From NCBI RefSeq assembly GCF_001625195.1, contig NC_054390.1, positions 5,615,222 through 5,679,221 of the forward strand: 64,000 nt of DNA, read 5' to 3'. Below are positions 1 to 11,682 of this stretch, piece by piece. The position numbers and the translations under genes were made by a program. The notes beneath the pieces were generated by a model. It saw only the letters and a program-made list of their open reading frames with translations, was not told where the DNA came from and did no database searches. The stretch's first letter is position 1. Every line of letters begins with the position of its first letter. The stretch is from Drechmeria coniospora. Lineage: Eukaryota > Ascomycota > Sordariomycetes > Hypocreales > Ophiocordycipitaceae.

Positions 1-1188
1 ATCCACAAGCCGATAATGGTGCAGAAGACGTTGACGGATCCGAGGATGATCTGGGTCACATAGCTATCGCTGATCCCCGTAGCCGCAAACACGGTTGTGC
101 CAAAGTAAAAGAAGAAGTTGGCGCCCGTCAGCTGCTGGCCGGCCTGCAGGGTGATGCCCAAGATGGTGCGGTGCAACATGCGCGGGCCGGTGAAGATTTC
201 GATCCAACGGAAGTCGGCCGTGCTCTCGCTCTCCTCATCCATCTTGTTCTGGATGTCGGCGATCTGGTGGTTGACGCCGTCCGAATCAGGAGCGAGGCCG
301 GACAAGGCAGCAATGGTTTGTCGAGCCTCCTCGATCTTGCCGCGGCTGTAGGCATACCGCGGGCTCTCCGGAAGCAACAGGATGCCGCTTCCCAGAGCCA
401 AGGCCCAGGCAAAAGTCAGGCCGTTGGGGATTCTCCAGGCGGCGCTGGAGTCCTTCATCTGGGTTCCCCAGTTGACCATCTCGGCCGTCCAGATGCCGAG
501 GGTGATGAGGAGCTGGTACGACGAGACGACGACGCCGCGGATCACGGCCGGCGTGCTCTCGGACTGATACATGGGCACGACAACCGACAAAGAACCGATG
601 CTCAGGCCGGTCACGAGACGGCCGAGGGCAAATTGGATCCAATGCGTCGACGAGGATATCTCGATGGCGGTGCCGACGCAGGTGAAGAAGGCTGAGGCCG
701 ATATCGAGAGGCGACGGCCAATCAGATCGGCCATCTTTCCGGCAATGAGGGCACCGAAGAGAGCGCCGATGCTCATCATGCCGACGATGGTGCCTTGGCG
801 TGCGGCACTGAAGGTGTACCTGCCATCGGCTTGAAGTTCACCGAACCGGCTGGCGTAGTCGTTCATGAGGAAGAAGCCAGAGATTTGGCCGCTGCAACGG
901 TCCCAAGTCAGCCCCGCGTACACGCACTCAACAAATCAACAAACGTCATGTAGATGAATGAATAGGCATTCATCTATACGCCACCACGGCCGATGACTTT
1001 GCGCTTGTCCGTACGTACCTGACATATCCGAACATGAATCCGCCAAGACTGGCGACTGCACCAAGCACACAGGCCAGCAAAGTGATCTTTTCCTCGAGCG
1101 CAGCTCCCGGCTTGTAGCCATCTCTGCTGTCCTCCGAAACCTGGTCGGCCGGAGGCGAGGATTTCTGGCGTTTCTTAAACACCCCCAT
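1..1188 (-). CDS. MFS sugar porter (hexose transporter-like), 3' part outside window
   Basis: Plasma-membrane sugar/H+ symporter of the Major Facilitator Superfamily, inferred from family motifs. Two exons are visible. Exon 1 is 1188-1019 and starts at ATG with MGVFKKRQ; an in-frame ATG at 1227 is a weaker alternative. The intron is 892-1018 (127 bp, GTACGT donor, GCTGAC branch, CAG acceptor). Exon 2 runs from 891 off the left edge. Splicing restores the junction FGYVSGQISGFF, the sugar-porter TM1 signature. Further motifs follow in order: a GRR loop after TM2, RLVTGLSIG with PMYQSES after TM4, the PESPRY signature after TM6, and QQLTGANFFFYF in TM7. The coding frame is open throughout and about seven of twelve membrane segments are inside the window. 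It is divergent from the aldehyde dehydrogenase across 3.3 kb. Substrate cannot be told from sequence. Confidence 0.93.
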
Positions 1189-4100
1189 GATGCTCTTGTC
1201 GTGCGCGTTCGTCCAAAGTGCTTGCAAAATATGCCGCTTTCCTGGTCGCAGATGAGGGGAGAGAGACGGGGGCGGGATCCGGGGAACAAGGGGAAGTTGG
1301 GGAAAGGCTCATGCAGCAACGCAGTGAGAGCAATGCATGGGCGAAACCGGGAGACATGGATGGATATGATTTGCTTTTCAAGGATGGATGGTACTCGAAC
1401 AAAGTACAAAGGTCACGAAAGCCGCTCACGAAGGCCGAATTGGTCTTTGAGGACGGACAGTACCAAACTTCAGTGTGGATCTCTGCAATAATGGCCCCAG
1501 TTCTGTTCATTGCGAGTCGTGAAGACCCCTCCTAACTGGCCGCTCAGAGGCCAACGGGCCGGATCAAATGGACCTATCTTTGCTTGCATCCAGGCTTGTC
1601 GGGGGTCTGCCGCGGTGCCTCGAAAGGCTGGACGACAGCCAACAACAATTTCAGAGTCCATGGCTATGCGAAAGAGGGAGCGAGCGAGCACGACGCCAGA
1701 GATCGGCATCGAGATGTATGCGTCAGTACGTACGAGTATTCATTACATGTAGCATCACCAAGAATAACGTCGTCGAAACTTTGCTGTTCCCCTCCCTCAC
1801 TGAGAAATTGGAAGGTCAAATTTTTCAAGAAGGGCCGATGAGCAGCGCGGAATGGTGAAGAATGGTGGAGTGGTTGCAGAGCTCGGAGAAGCGCAGCACA
1901 AGACCCGAGATCTCCGCTCCACCGGGCTCCACCCGGACCAAGCTTCGGGTGTCTTGCTTGTTCGACGGCGCCGTCTACCATCGTCGTTCAATGGGCTCAG
2001 GCAGCCGCCTTTGCGGAGGTAGGCAGGTCAACTGGTATCATGGCTCGGTGAGGCAAAGGACGAGTTCTTCTGCAGGCATCGCACATCGAATCAACACACC
2101 CTCTCGGTGACACAAACAACGTCTGAAATTTGCTCCGACGTCTAGGCGACGTCATTCTCGTCGGCAAAGCTCCGTCAGAGAACGCGGGCATTGCTGCGGT
2201 ACCGCGGCTCCACTCTGCTGCACCCAAAGGCCAGGTTTGTTGAGACGGGCCGGCAAGGTGGAGTGGAGAGACCAGGTACGATCCTTGCATATTGTCTTTG
2301 GGCTTTCAGAGTTATCATCTGTCCTGTAAGTAAGTACAGTAAGTGCAACACTCGCATTCGCCGTGTTCACCTCCTTACGTACATGCACTTATTACTACGT
2401 TTACAGCACTTAACGCAGGTGTACTTGAATGACAGGCGATGGAGTTGCCGCATACGTGTACTTACAAGCTTGCTTAACGGCTCATGCAGTACTTTTAGTT
2501 ATAATTATAACACACCTAGTACGTGTAAGGACTTGTACAGTAAAAGGTGTGGTACTAAGGAGTACTGTTGAAATATTGCGTCGTCTTGTGGGCTATTACC
2601 CTTGAGTAACACGAACAAAAAGACTGTTCAAGGCCAAATGATGTTGGAGCAGAATTTACTTACGGTATACAATGTAGGTATCTCCAAAAGTAGCTTACTT
2701 ATGCAGTGCTTGCACACTTACTGTACATATTATGTTCCCTTTTACATACAGTATGTCTGCATCTACATACGTGTATAGTAGTTACACAGCCATGCGCCTG
2801 GCAACACGCCGGAAACAGTGACAAGAATCAGACGTGGACCAACAAACGATTACCACATGAAAAAAAAAGGCGTACAGAGTGGTGTGTACACCTACCATCA
2901 CTGAGATGCCCATGGGACACCGCTTTTGGCAGCGAGGGATGCCGTTCATGGCCAGTTACTCACCTCCCCACTAGGCTCGGAGGAGCTTCACCGATTGGAC
3001 GGGCGTGACCGGCCTGGGAGCTTGGCTAGCAACGGGCCGCTCAATGGCGAGCCATTTGGCAAATCCGGGCCGGTCGCAAAGGTGAAGAATGCGTCTTTGC
3101 GAGGTATTTAAAAAGAAAGTAAGGGAGGAAAAGGACTTGAAGTAGGAGAAAGGGAGGGAGTATTTGCCAACTTGGCACCGTGACAACCAGCTTGCCTACC
3201 AGTAATTAAGATTGGCATCATGTGTAGATGAATGGCGACTACAGCGCACGTACACTCCACGTTAGGGAAAGAGATTTCAGGGGAAAACCGGTAGAGGAGA
3301 GAGCTAATCAGATCATGATACCGCCGATCGACGAGAATACAGACTGGGCCGATGCCAGTAGTCGCATTCTCACATCTACATTTTCGAGCATCTACCTTGG
3401 CGGCCGGTATGGAGGTGACATAGAAGCTCATTGAATCCTCTCGATGCCTTGAACGCCCCTGGCACTATCGATGTGGTCACCAACGAAAGCGCCATGCGCA
3501 AACCAGTCACTCATCAAATTCATAAGCCAAATGCCGGGCGAGCCCGAAAGCGGCGGCAACTACGGAGCACAATTGCCGTCAATACGCCGCTACTGGTTCT
3601 TCGTAAAGAAGACGGCACAAATCTTGATCCAAGATGCAGCAACTAAGCTGAGCACCATCGGATGGGCATTTTACCGTTCAAGGATGTAGGTGGAAGTATG
3701 TGTAGCCGTTCTTCAGTACACGAACTTCCAGCTACATGTACTCCGTACCATCCGGCTATTGGATTTCTACCCGCGGACTGCCGCCGGAACTAGTGCCATA
3801 CGCGCGGGGCTTAAATGCCGAGTCCTCCGGTTCGGCTCCGGCCCATGGGGTCGGAAGGGCCGAGATCGGAGCCCGCGGAGGGCCGATCAACCGACAATTA
3901 TTGTACGTGCCGGTACAAATGGGTACATAGAGGCTCTTGTGCTGCAAATGGGTGTACTTGTGAGTGCATCAGTGCCATACTACCTAATTGTCGGTAAATC
4001 TGTTCGGTAGATGTACTCTAGATGTACTGTAGGTTGTACCAGATCATTCGAGCAAGTGTAGAGGTACGCGTTACCAGTACGTCATTGCCACCAAAGCCTG

Positions 4101-4496
4101 CCCCATGAAAATCGATGAAGGTGTACATGTACATGTAGCGTTGAGGCGGGATACTTGTCTTCGGCGCCGTCGAGTACATCAACATGTACTCGTACTTGTG
4201 CTGTAGGTGCCTGGTACCTGCGTCCCTCCAGCAAGTACTCAGAGGTACATTCTCGTACCCGCCTGTGTTCTCGTAAGGGTACAACTACAGCACATGCACG
4301 GCACGGTACTTATACAGGTAGCGGTACCTGCTCGTGCTGTACTGTACTGTGCTGTAGACAGCATCATAAGTGGATCCGAATCTCCCTCCAGAATCCCCTC
4401 CAGATCTCGCCTCTTCTTCCCGCTTCGCTGATACTCTTTTGCCACCTTGCACTCTCGGCCCGTCAACACAACCCTGTCCCGTCTTCCCTCCTAGCT
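1189..4496. other. Divergent intergenic region, no gene seen
   Basis: This 3.3 kb separates the start of the sugar porter (minus) from the start of the aldehyde dehydrogenase (plus). Open frames here are short, lack homology that I recognise and have no convincing intron structure. Two stretches are rich in GTAC and TACGGAGTAC-like words (about 2320-2790 and 3690-4360). The last 110 bp before the dehydrogenase ATG (about 4380-4490) are CT-rich, as in many fungal promoters and 5' UTRs. Confidence 0.7.
3690..4360. repeat. GTAC-rich intergenic tract
   Basis: This tract is dense in the palindromic tetramer GTAC and in GTACATGTAC, ACTCCGTAC and TGTACTGTA-like words. It is simple in composition but not a strict tandem array. 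It lies about 140-800 bp upstream of the aldehyde dehydrogenase ATG. The same vocabulary recurs at about 9.7-10.8, 19.77-19.88, 45.4-46.4 and 61.7 kb. Confidence 0.6.
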
Positions 4497-6069
4497 ATGG
4501 CGCAGTTAGCAACCAAGCTCAAGGCTCCCAACGGCCTACAGTTTTCCCTGCCGACGGGACTCTTCATCAACAATGAATTCGTAAAGTCGAGCACCGGAAA
4601 GAAGCTGCCGAGCATCAGCCCGATGTGCGTTCGCCACGTCCTCAGGCGCCGAGAGGTCGATGCCGTTCCCGGCTGACATTTGCAGAAACGGACAGGAAAT
4701 CTGCTCGGTCGAGGCAGCATCGGAAAAGGACGTCGACGGCGCCGTCAAGGCGGCTCGGCAGGCATTCCAGGCACCGGCCTGGCGTGACCTTACCGGCGGT
4801 GCCCGCGGCCTCCTCATGCACAGGCTTGCCGACCTCGTGGAGAAGAACCAAAAGATCCTGGCGACCATCGAGACGTGGGACAACGGCAAGCCCTACCTCG
4901 TCTCCCTCAACGAGGACGTGCAGGAGGTCATCGGCTGCGTCCGCTACTACGCCGGCTGGGCCGACAAGATCCAGGGCCAGACGATCCCGACGACGAGGCA
5001 CAAGTTTGCCTACACGCTGAAGCAGCCGGTCGGCGTGTGCGCCCAGATCATCCCCTGGAACTATCCCCTGGCCATGGCCGCCTGGAAGCTCGGCCCCGCC
5101 CTGGCGACGGGCAACACCGTCGTCCTCAAGCCGGCCGAGCAGACGCCCCTCTCCATCCTCTACCTGGCCGACCTCGTCCGCCAAGCCGGCTTCCCGCCCG
5201 GCGTCGTCAACGTCGTCAACGGGTACGGCGGGGAGGCCGGGCGAGCGCTGGCGAGCCACCCCGGCATCAACAAGATTGCCTTTACCGGATCCACGGCCAC
5301 GGGCAGGGAGATCATGAAGGCGGCCGCCACCGGTCTCCGAAACATCACGCTCGAGACGGGCGGCAAGTCTCCTCTGCTCGTCTTTGCCGACGCCGACCTC
5401 GAGCTCGCCGCCAAGTGGGCTTGCGTCGGCATCATGAGCAACCAGGGCCAGGTCTGCACGGCCACCTCGCGCCTCCTCGTCCAGTCGTCGGTCGCCGCCA
5501 AGTTCCTGCAGCTCTTCCTCGCCCAAGTCAGAAGCTCCGTCAAGATCGGGGACCCCTTCTCAGAGGAGACGACGCACGGTCCGCAGGTGTCGCGGACGCA
5601 GTACGACAAGATCCTGTCGTTCGTGGAAGGCGCCAAGTCCCAGGGCGCGAAGCTCGAACTCGGCGGACGGTCGGCCCGGAGCGCCATCGGCAACGGCAAG
5701 GGGTACTTTATCGAGCCGACCGTCTTTTCCGCCGTCAGCGAGGACATGGACGTCTTTCGCGAGGAGGTCTTTGGGCCTCTCGTCACCGTGACCCCCTTCG
5801 AGACGGAGGACGAGGCGGTCCGGCTCGCAAACGACTCCATCTACGGCCTTGCCGCCGCCGTCTTCAGCCAGAACATCGAGCGAGCCCACCGAGTGGCCTC
5901 GTCGCTCGAGGCCGGCATGGTGTGGATCAACTCGTCCAACGACTCGGAGATACAAGTCCCGTTTGGAGGTGTCAAGCAAAGCGGTGTCGGCCGGGAGCTG
6001 GGCGAAGCCGGACTGGCCGCGTACACGGAGACGAAGGCGGTTCATGTAAACTTGGCGTCGAAACTGTGA
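4497..6069 (+). CDS. NAD(P)+-dependent aldehyde dehydrogenase with C-terminal SKL (peroxisomal)
   Basis: Oxidises an aldehyde to its carboxylic acid. Exon 1 is 4497-4624, the intron 4625-4685 (61 bp, GTGCGT donor, GCTGAC branch, CAG acceptor) and exon 2 4686-6069, giving 503 aa. Splicing restores the family sequence SISPINGQEICSV, so the true start is the ATG at 4497 and not the internal ATG at 4660. The catalytic set is complete and almost in human ALDH2 numbering: Asn168 (PWNYP), Lys191 (LKPAE), Glu266 (LETGGKSP) and nucleophile Cys300 (GQVCTATSR). The C-terminus reads NLASKL, a canonical PTS1 peroxisomal signal. Related fungal enzymes often end in GTKL-like tails, so peroxisomal import is likely but not proven. 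The gene is convergent with the permease and lies near a copper amine oxidase that also ends in a PTS1-like tripeptide, which suggests amine-derived aldehydes as substrates. Confidence 0.95.
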
Positions 6070-6412
6070 TGCCGACGCTATGATGCATGTTTTTCTGTAC
6101 TTTTATTTTGGGATTGCACGCAGCAACAGGGAATGCTGCGACGCGGTACGTGAAACGAAGATTTTTTTCAAGGGCCCGAGGCAACGGCAACGTGCCCGGA
6201 TGGCATGCATCCACCAACCATCCAGTCTACAAGCGAGGCGCTCGGGAGAAACAAGCAAAGAATTCATATGTAACAAGATTTCATTGGCTGGCTATGTACT
6301 ATTTATTACTCAATGTAACACTTGGTCCATTTCCTATTTGCTACAAGCCAAGGGCGGCGAATGGGTGACCGGCATGGCTGCGGGTGCTCCGTCCGCGAGG
6401 CCAGCCCCGGGT
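6070..6412. other. Convergent 3' intergenic spacer
   Basis: This 343-bp spacer lies between the stop codons of the aldehyde dehydrogenase (plus) and the permease (minus). It is moderately AT-rich and holds no gene that I can support; it presumably carries both 3' UTRs and polyadenylation signals. Confidence 0.7.
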
Positions 6413-8041
6413 CTACTTGTTGACGGAGCTGGATCGGCGCTCCTGCGGCGACACGCTCCTCTCCGGCTCGATGGTTTCGGCGTAGAGGATGGGGTTCGCC
6501 AGGTCGGTCACCTCCATGTAGGTGCGACGGCCCTGGGCGACCCAGAAGCCGACGGAGACGACGGTCATGACGCCAAAGACGGCGATGGCGTAGTTCATGT
6601 TGCTGACGCTCGGGTTCGGCGTCGTGGGGAAGAAGAAGAAGACGGTGGTGACGAGGCAGTAGACGATGGAGATCCAGTTGACGACGGGGCCGAGGCGGCC
6701 GAGGCTGAACTCGCCTCGCGGCAGCTTGTCGCGGCCGACAAAGTTGAGGACGATGATGGGCATGGCGTACGAAATGGTCAGGGCGATGGTGCTGACGCTC
6801 AGGATGGCCTGCAGGACCGTGTTGGCGAAGAGGTAGAGGACGCCGACGAGGGCGATGATGGCGGCCTGGAGCCACAGGGCGCGGGCGGGAACCTTCCACT
6901 TCTCGTCGACGTGGGCAAAGTAGCGGGAGAAGGGGATGCCGCCGTCGCGGGCGAAGCTCCAGGTCAGGCGCGAGGCCGACGTCAGGATGCTGATGCCCTG
7001 GCCGATGCCGTTGAAGACGAAGAGGCCGATGAGGACCGAGGCGCCGGTGAGGCCGACCGTCGACAGCGTGATCTCGATGAAGGGGGCGCCCGTCGGCGGG
7101 CTGAGCAGCCTCTCGAGATCCTGGATGCAGAAGAGGCAGACGACCATGAAGAGGAAGCCGGAGAGGGCGCCGAAGAGGACGGCGAGGTACATGGTCCGCG
7201 GGGCGTTGCGGCGGGGCGCGGGGATCTCCTCGACCATGTGGATGACCGAGTCAAAGGCCGTCAGGCCGTAGGCGCTCTGGACGAGGCCGAGGAACCAGGT
7301 GACGCCGTCGGGCCAGCCGGAGCCGTTGAGCCACTGGCCGAAGACGAACGAGGCCTTCTGGAAGGACAGGTCGGGGTTCGTGCCGACGGAGATGGGGAGG
7401 GCGAGTCCGATGGCGAAGAAGAGGGCGACGAACCAGATGCCGACAAACTTGTTGAAGATGGGCAGGACGGCGTCCTTGCGGCAGGCGACGAGGTTGAAGA
7501 GGGTGCAGGCGACGGTCATGGCGATGTAGAGGAGGAACTGCACCCAGCCGGTCGAGGCGCCGGTCCACTGCTCGTCAAACATGACCTTCATGGCGAGGAT
7601 GAAATTGGTCATGAAGGCGATCTGGGAGGCGGTCAAGGTCCACCAGCCGAACGTGTTGGTCCAGGCGCACATGTAGGAGGCGAACCGGCCGGCCGGCGTG
7701 CCCCACAGCTGGGAGATCCAGTAGGCCTGGCCGAGGGCGGTGGGCATGCTGCTGCACATCTCGCCGAGCGAGAGGGCGACGCAAGTGTTGCAGAAGGTGA
7801 CGAGGCAGAGCCCCCAGAGGATGGCGACGGGCCCGCCGTTGGTGAGGCCGTTGCTGAGCCCCTGGGCCATGGTGGACCACGTGCCGAGCACGCAGAAGGC
7901 GAGGGCGAACATGCTCCATATGGAAAACTTGCGCGACAGCGACTGGGTGTGACCGAGGGCGGCGAGGTCGTCGGCGTCGCGGGTGGCCTGGTCCGTCACG
8001 TCGAGCCGGCTTCCGTCGAGGGGGGCTTTGGCTTGATCCAT
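6413..8041 (-). CDS. APC-superfamily permease, amino acid/choline (GABA-permease-like) family
   Basis: Membrane uptake system for amino acids, GABA, choline or polyamines. It is a single exon of 542 aa starting at ATG (8041) with MDQAKAPLDG. A hydrophilic N-tail ends at about residue 38; then twelve hydrophobic segments follow. Family landmarks are visible: SLSRKFSIWSMFALAF and GTWSTMAQGLSNG in TM1, SLGEMCSSMPTALGQAYW after TM3, and EEIPAPRRNAPRTM in the loop after TM6. These match the fungal ACT family that includes GABA permease UGA4 and choline transporter HNM1. The C-tail is short and polar, ending SSSVNK. The gene lies between the aldehyde dehydrogenase and the amine oxidase, consistent with importing an amine for that pathway (inference). 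Exact substrate is unknown. Confidence 0.93.
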   Translation of the reverse strand: MDQAKAPLDGSRLDVTDQATRDADDLAALGHTQSLSRKFSIWSMFALAFCVLGTWSTMAQGLSNGLTNGGPVAILWGLCLVTFCNTCVALSLGEMCSSMPTALGQAYWISQLWGTPAGRFASYMCAWTNTFGWWTLTASQIAFMTNFILAMKVMFDEQWTGASTGWVQFLLYIAMTVACTLFNLVACRKDAVLPIFNKFVGIWFVALFFAIGLALPISVGTNPDLSFQKASFVFGQWLNGSGWPDGVTWFLGLVQSAYGLTAFDSVIHMVEEIPAPRRNAPRTMYLAVLFGALSGFLFMVVCLFCIQDLERLLSPPTGAPFIEITLSTVGLTGASVLIGLFVFNGIGQGISILTSASRLTWSFARDGGIPFSRYFAHVDEKWKVPARALWLQAAIIALVGVLYLFANTVLQAILSVSTIALTISYAMPIIVLNFVGRDKLPRGEFSLGRLGPVVNWISIVYCLVTTVFFFFPTTPNPSVSNMNYAIAVFGVMTVVSVGFWVAQGRRTYMEVTDLANPILYAETIEPERSVSPQERRSSSVNK

Positions 8042-8089
8042 GCTGTCTCGCGCGGGGGGGCAACCGTCATTCTCCGGTGGCGAGAGCGG

Positions 8090-8165
8090 TTACGATGATG
8101 GAGTTGCGGAGGACGAGGACGAGGAGGAGCAGGACGAGGAAAAGAAGGACGAGGAGTAAGACGGT
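8090..8165 (-). promoter_or_regulatory. CT-rich leader upstream of the permease
   Basis: On the minus strand this is an almost pure pyrimidine tract of CTC/CTT units, 50-125 nt upstream of the permease ATG. Such CT blocks commonly mark transcription starts or 5' UTRs of filamentous fungal genes. The functional assignment is inferred. Confidence 0.4.
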
Positions 8166-9000
8166 GGTTGTCGTCGTCGCCGTCGAGCTTTCCGCTGATG
8201 GCTAGGGGGATGGGCGGGTGCGGAGGTTGGATGCCGTCGAATGCTGTGCCGACACGTGCCGATACCGATGCTGGTCACACTCGTGAGTCAACTGCGTTTC
8301 GAAGGCCGTCGGCTGGTAAGCAACACGGCAGCGCGCCCTTTTCATCTCCCGACTCGTCCCCGCGTGCAGCACGACGTATAGGGGTCATACATTTTGTCCA
8401 GCCGGGCCGTCGGGTCCCGTCTCCTTTCCGCCGAGCAGGCGGGCGATGGCGCAGCGGCGGGAGGCGAGGCGAAAACGATGGTCGATGAGCGATGAACGAT
8501 GGTGGCAAGTCCAGGCATCGGAGGGGGGGGAGGGAGGAGGAATAACGACGATGGTGCGGTGCCGCCTCACGAGACTCGCATCGGCTATTGGCGTCGGCTT
8601 ACGTCGTCAGGTATCGGCGGTCGAGAGCGTGAACGGAGCACCAGGCGCCACAAGGAGAACGGCGCTGACAGCCTCCCGTCGCAACTCTCCCTGCCCCGAA
8701 ATGGGGTGGGATGGAACGCCGTTATCGCCGCGTTTGTGGGTGCTGTTTGTTTGTGTGCGTGGCGAGATTGTGTGCGTGAGCACGGGCGAGTAAGCGGCGG
8801 AGGAGAGTGGCGGAAGTTGGCTCTGCCGCTCCGCCTGCCGTCCGAGAATCGCAGCAGCTGCAGATGCGCTAAAGAGATTCGCTAACGAGATGCGCTAGAG
8901 AGAAGCTCAGCGGCCAATGGCGAGAGGCTGGCGGGGAGGGGCGGGGTGCTGCCATTGGCCCAGGCAGTGACCGACTCGGGGACCTAAATCCTCCGAGGCT

Positions 9001-9040
9001 CGCTAACGGTGGCTAACGGTGGCTAACGGTGGCTAACGGC
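9001..9040. repeat. Four tandem 10-bp repeats
   Basis: Four head-to-tail copies of GGCTAACGGT; the first and last copies differ by one terminal base. Related CGCTAA words occur just upstream at about 8868-8900. They lie about 960 bp upstream of the permease ATG. Confidence 0.85.
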
Positions 9041-9719
9041 CAACCGACAGCGAGATACCTCGTGGTACGAGCAGTTGGACGGCACGATGGAGGCCTAGCC
9101 CGCGGAAACGCTCCATCCCCAATGCCACCAAAGCGTCTGCGGTTGAGCTCAGCGTCCTCCGTCGTCGCGCTTGTCCTTTTTTTTTTTTTTTACAGCCAGC
9201 CGGAGTGGGAGGGGCAGTCAAGCCACAGGGGCCGAGGTGGGAGGGAGGGTACCGCTCATGACACGGACGCAAATGATGGCGACTAGATGAAAGCCGACGC
9301 TCGATCTGGCGGCCGACATGCCGGCGACTGGTGGCCTTCGGGCGCGCCCCGTCTCCCCCGGATTCATCTGGGGAGAAGGGGAAGGGGTCGGCGATAGTAT
9401 GCGTTCTTAAGACAGATTCCCCAGGACATTTCCCCAGATCCCCGATTCCGTTCCTGCGAAAGGGGGTGTGATGGCGGGCATCCGCGGAGCCCGGAGGGGT
9501 GGCATCGCCGGCTCCGCGTGTTACCAGCCGTGGAGTCTCTCGTGTTTGTACCTGCAGCAGGTACTTTTTTTCGAAGCAATACGGGGTGTCGCCGGTGGTC
9601 GGCTCTCTCCGCCAGTGCACATGCGCATCATCCGACTGCGACCATGGGAATACGAGGGGATGGAGATGGCGTAGGAACGAGTGCGATCGCCAACTGGGTA
9701 CAGAAAGTGTAGGGCAATA

Positions 9720-10840
9720 TCACGTCGGCAAAGTTCGGCATACTGTAAGTAGACATGCAAGTACAAAGTAGAGCGTGCGAGATACAGTACAGCCAGGGAC
9801 TGCAATTGAGTTCCAAGGTAATTGCTAGGTACCTGGTGGGATAGGTGGTATGGGCTCAGCAATTCATCAGTGTACTTAATTAAGTAGTGGGTTGTCGTAC
9901 AAATTCTCCGTACAGGTAAGTACTAGGTACTGATATACAGTGATTACATACTGTACTCCGTAACTTGTAAGTGCTGTAGATTCCTACTAGGTACTAGGTA
10001 CTAAGTTGTACAAGAACAGCACTGCTGTAGGTGTAAGTACAGTACGGAGTACTCCGTACTGTAAGTACTTAAGTACCTAGTATATACAGTATATACACGT
10101 ACACTTGGCACTGCATGTAAGTACTTCAGTGTAAGTACATGTGCCAAGCAAGTAATACCTACAGTAATGTTACTTGCTGTACCGAGTACGGAGCAAGCAT
10201 CCGTACGGAATTGATGTTCCACAAACAAACAGCTGCGCGAAAACATGTATACTGCTGGTAGCGAGTACAGCAACTGCAAGCATCTCGCTATCATCCTCCA
10301 GGTAGCTTCCCGACGGTGACCGCACGGGAAGTGACTTGCGGAGGGATCAAGTCATTTTGCCCCTCCTGTACCGATTGACTCGGGCTGCACCTGCGCATGT
10401 CCAATGGTTCAATTGGTTTAACACAGTAGTACCAAGTAGGTACCATATTAGTTTAGTAGGAACCAGGCATGGATTACCAATATAATTTCACGGGCGCATT
10501 TCGTACTGTGTCCATGTACGGAGGAATACGCCAACAGTATAAGTGCGTGTGCATGTACTTACTTTAACTTACCGCTGCCTGTACGGAGTATGAATTAGTG
10601 GTGGTAATGATGGCGACTAACTGCTGTGTACTTCCGTGGGCGTCTCGTCTCGTGCGCCGAGCACCATACATGGTACCAACAAGAACGAGGAATCCCGTAC
10701 AGGTAAGTAGGTGCACGTTGTAAGTACGCACTGCCACACACGTACTGCTCCAGTCACTGGCGGCAACTGGAAGGATTGCAGGAATTACTGTACGGGTACG
10801 GAGTACAGTGCACCCACCATATTACGGTACCAAGGTAGGA
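9720..10840. repeat. GTAC-rich intergenic tract
   Basis: Dense, irregular occurrence of GTAC, AAGTAC, TAGGTAC, CTCCGTAC and CGGAGTAC over about 1.1 kb, for example around 9995-10080. It carries no open frame with recognisable similarity. It lies in the shared upstream region of permease and amine oxidase. Confidence 0.65.
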
Positions 10841-11682
10841 AAACCAAAAAAAAAAAAAAAAAAGCCAGGGAGGATTGGCCCAAGTTGGCCCATCTCCTGA
10901 ATCCTCAGCGTGGGATGCTCAGCACTAAATAAATCCTATCTGCCAGTTAGTGCTGACTCGTCGCAACTACCGAGACAGAGCGAGTCATGGAAAGGAGCAC
11001 GATGACGAAGCTGGCCCTCCGTTCGCCTTGTCGCCGCACCGTTACCGGCCGCGACGCACTCTCGGCGCCCTTTGGCACGGATGATGATGAATGAGGAATG
11101 CCGACAGAGGTCGTGCCTGGAAGAGTCAGGGCGGCAGTAGGCCATGCGCAAGTAAGTACATGTACTCGTACGATCGTATGCATCCGAGTTCTTTAGCACA
11201 CAGACGTGTACACGAAGCGTACCTGTACGCTCTTCCGGGCACAGGTACTTCTACGAGCACGCCAGCTTGGGCTGCGTGGCAGCTGTCCTATACTTGCCTC
11301 GCACCGTACAGGTACGGTGTGCGTACATCCGGACGCTGTTCCGGCCGGGCGCCCGATGGAAGGAGGGAGCCATTGCTTGCACCTGTACATCGAGCCATGC
11401 GTCACCCGTCCATCCCACCTCGCCCTCTCCTTCCCCCGCGCCTCGTACGTTCGCGCCTTCTCCACAGTCGGTCGACCTCCGGCCGCCGCGGCCCGCGTCC
11501 TGCCCATCCGTAATCCGGCCGTGCGGAACCAAATTCTTCCAGCCCAGAATGCCAACCACGTCCAATCCTGAGGCGACAACTGTATATAGCGTCTCGCCCG
11601 CCCTCCCTCCCTGCCGTTCGCCGAAAGGAGACGACAAACGAAGACCGACACCGACGCCGACGCCCGCCGACGCCGACCAACC

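Larger units (their letters stand above)
8042..11682. other. Divergent intergenic region between permease and amine oxidase
   Basis: This 3.6-kb spacer holds no gene that I can support. It contains the permease leader, a 10-bp tandem repeat (9001-9040), a poly-T run near 9178, a GTAC-rich tract (about 9720-10840) that ends near a poly-A run at 10847, and a second short GTAC-rich patch at 11150-11330 before the amine oxidase. Its position makes it a candidate bidirectional control region for the permease and the oxidase. Confidence 0.65.

Noticed and set aside
4642..5526. Minus-strand frame of 294 codons
   Set aside because: Shadow of the aldehyde dehydrogenase; no motifs.
6080..8098. Very long plus-strand open frame (about 670 codons)
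   Set aside because: It is antisense to the permease, made of Asp/Glu/Gly/Ala/Arg-rich filler expected from the complement of GC-rich coding DNA, and matches no family; the permease on the other strand has clear membrane segments and motifs.
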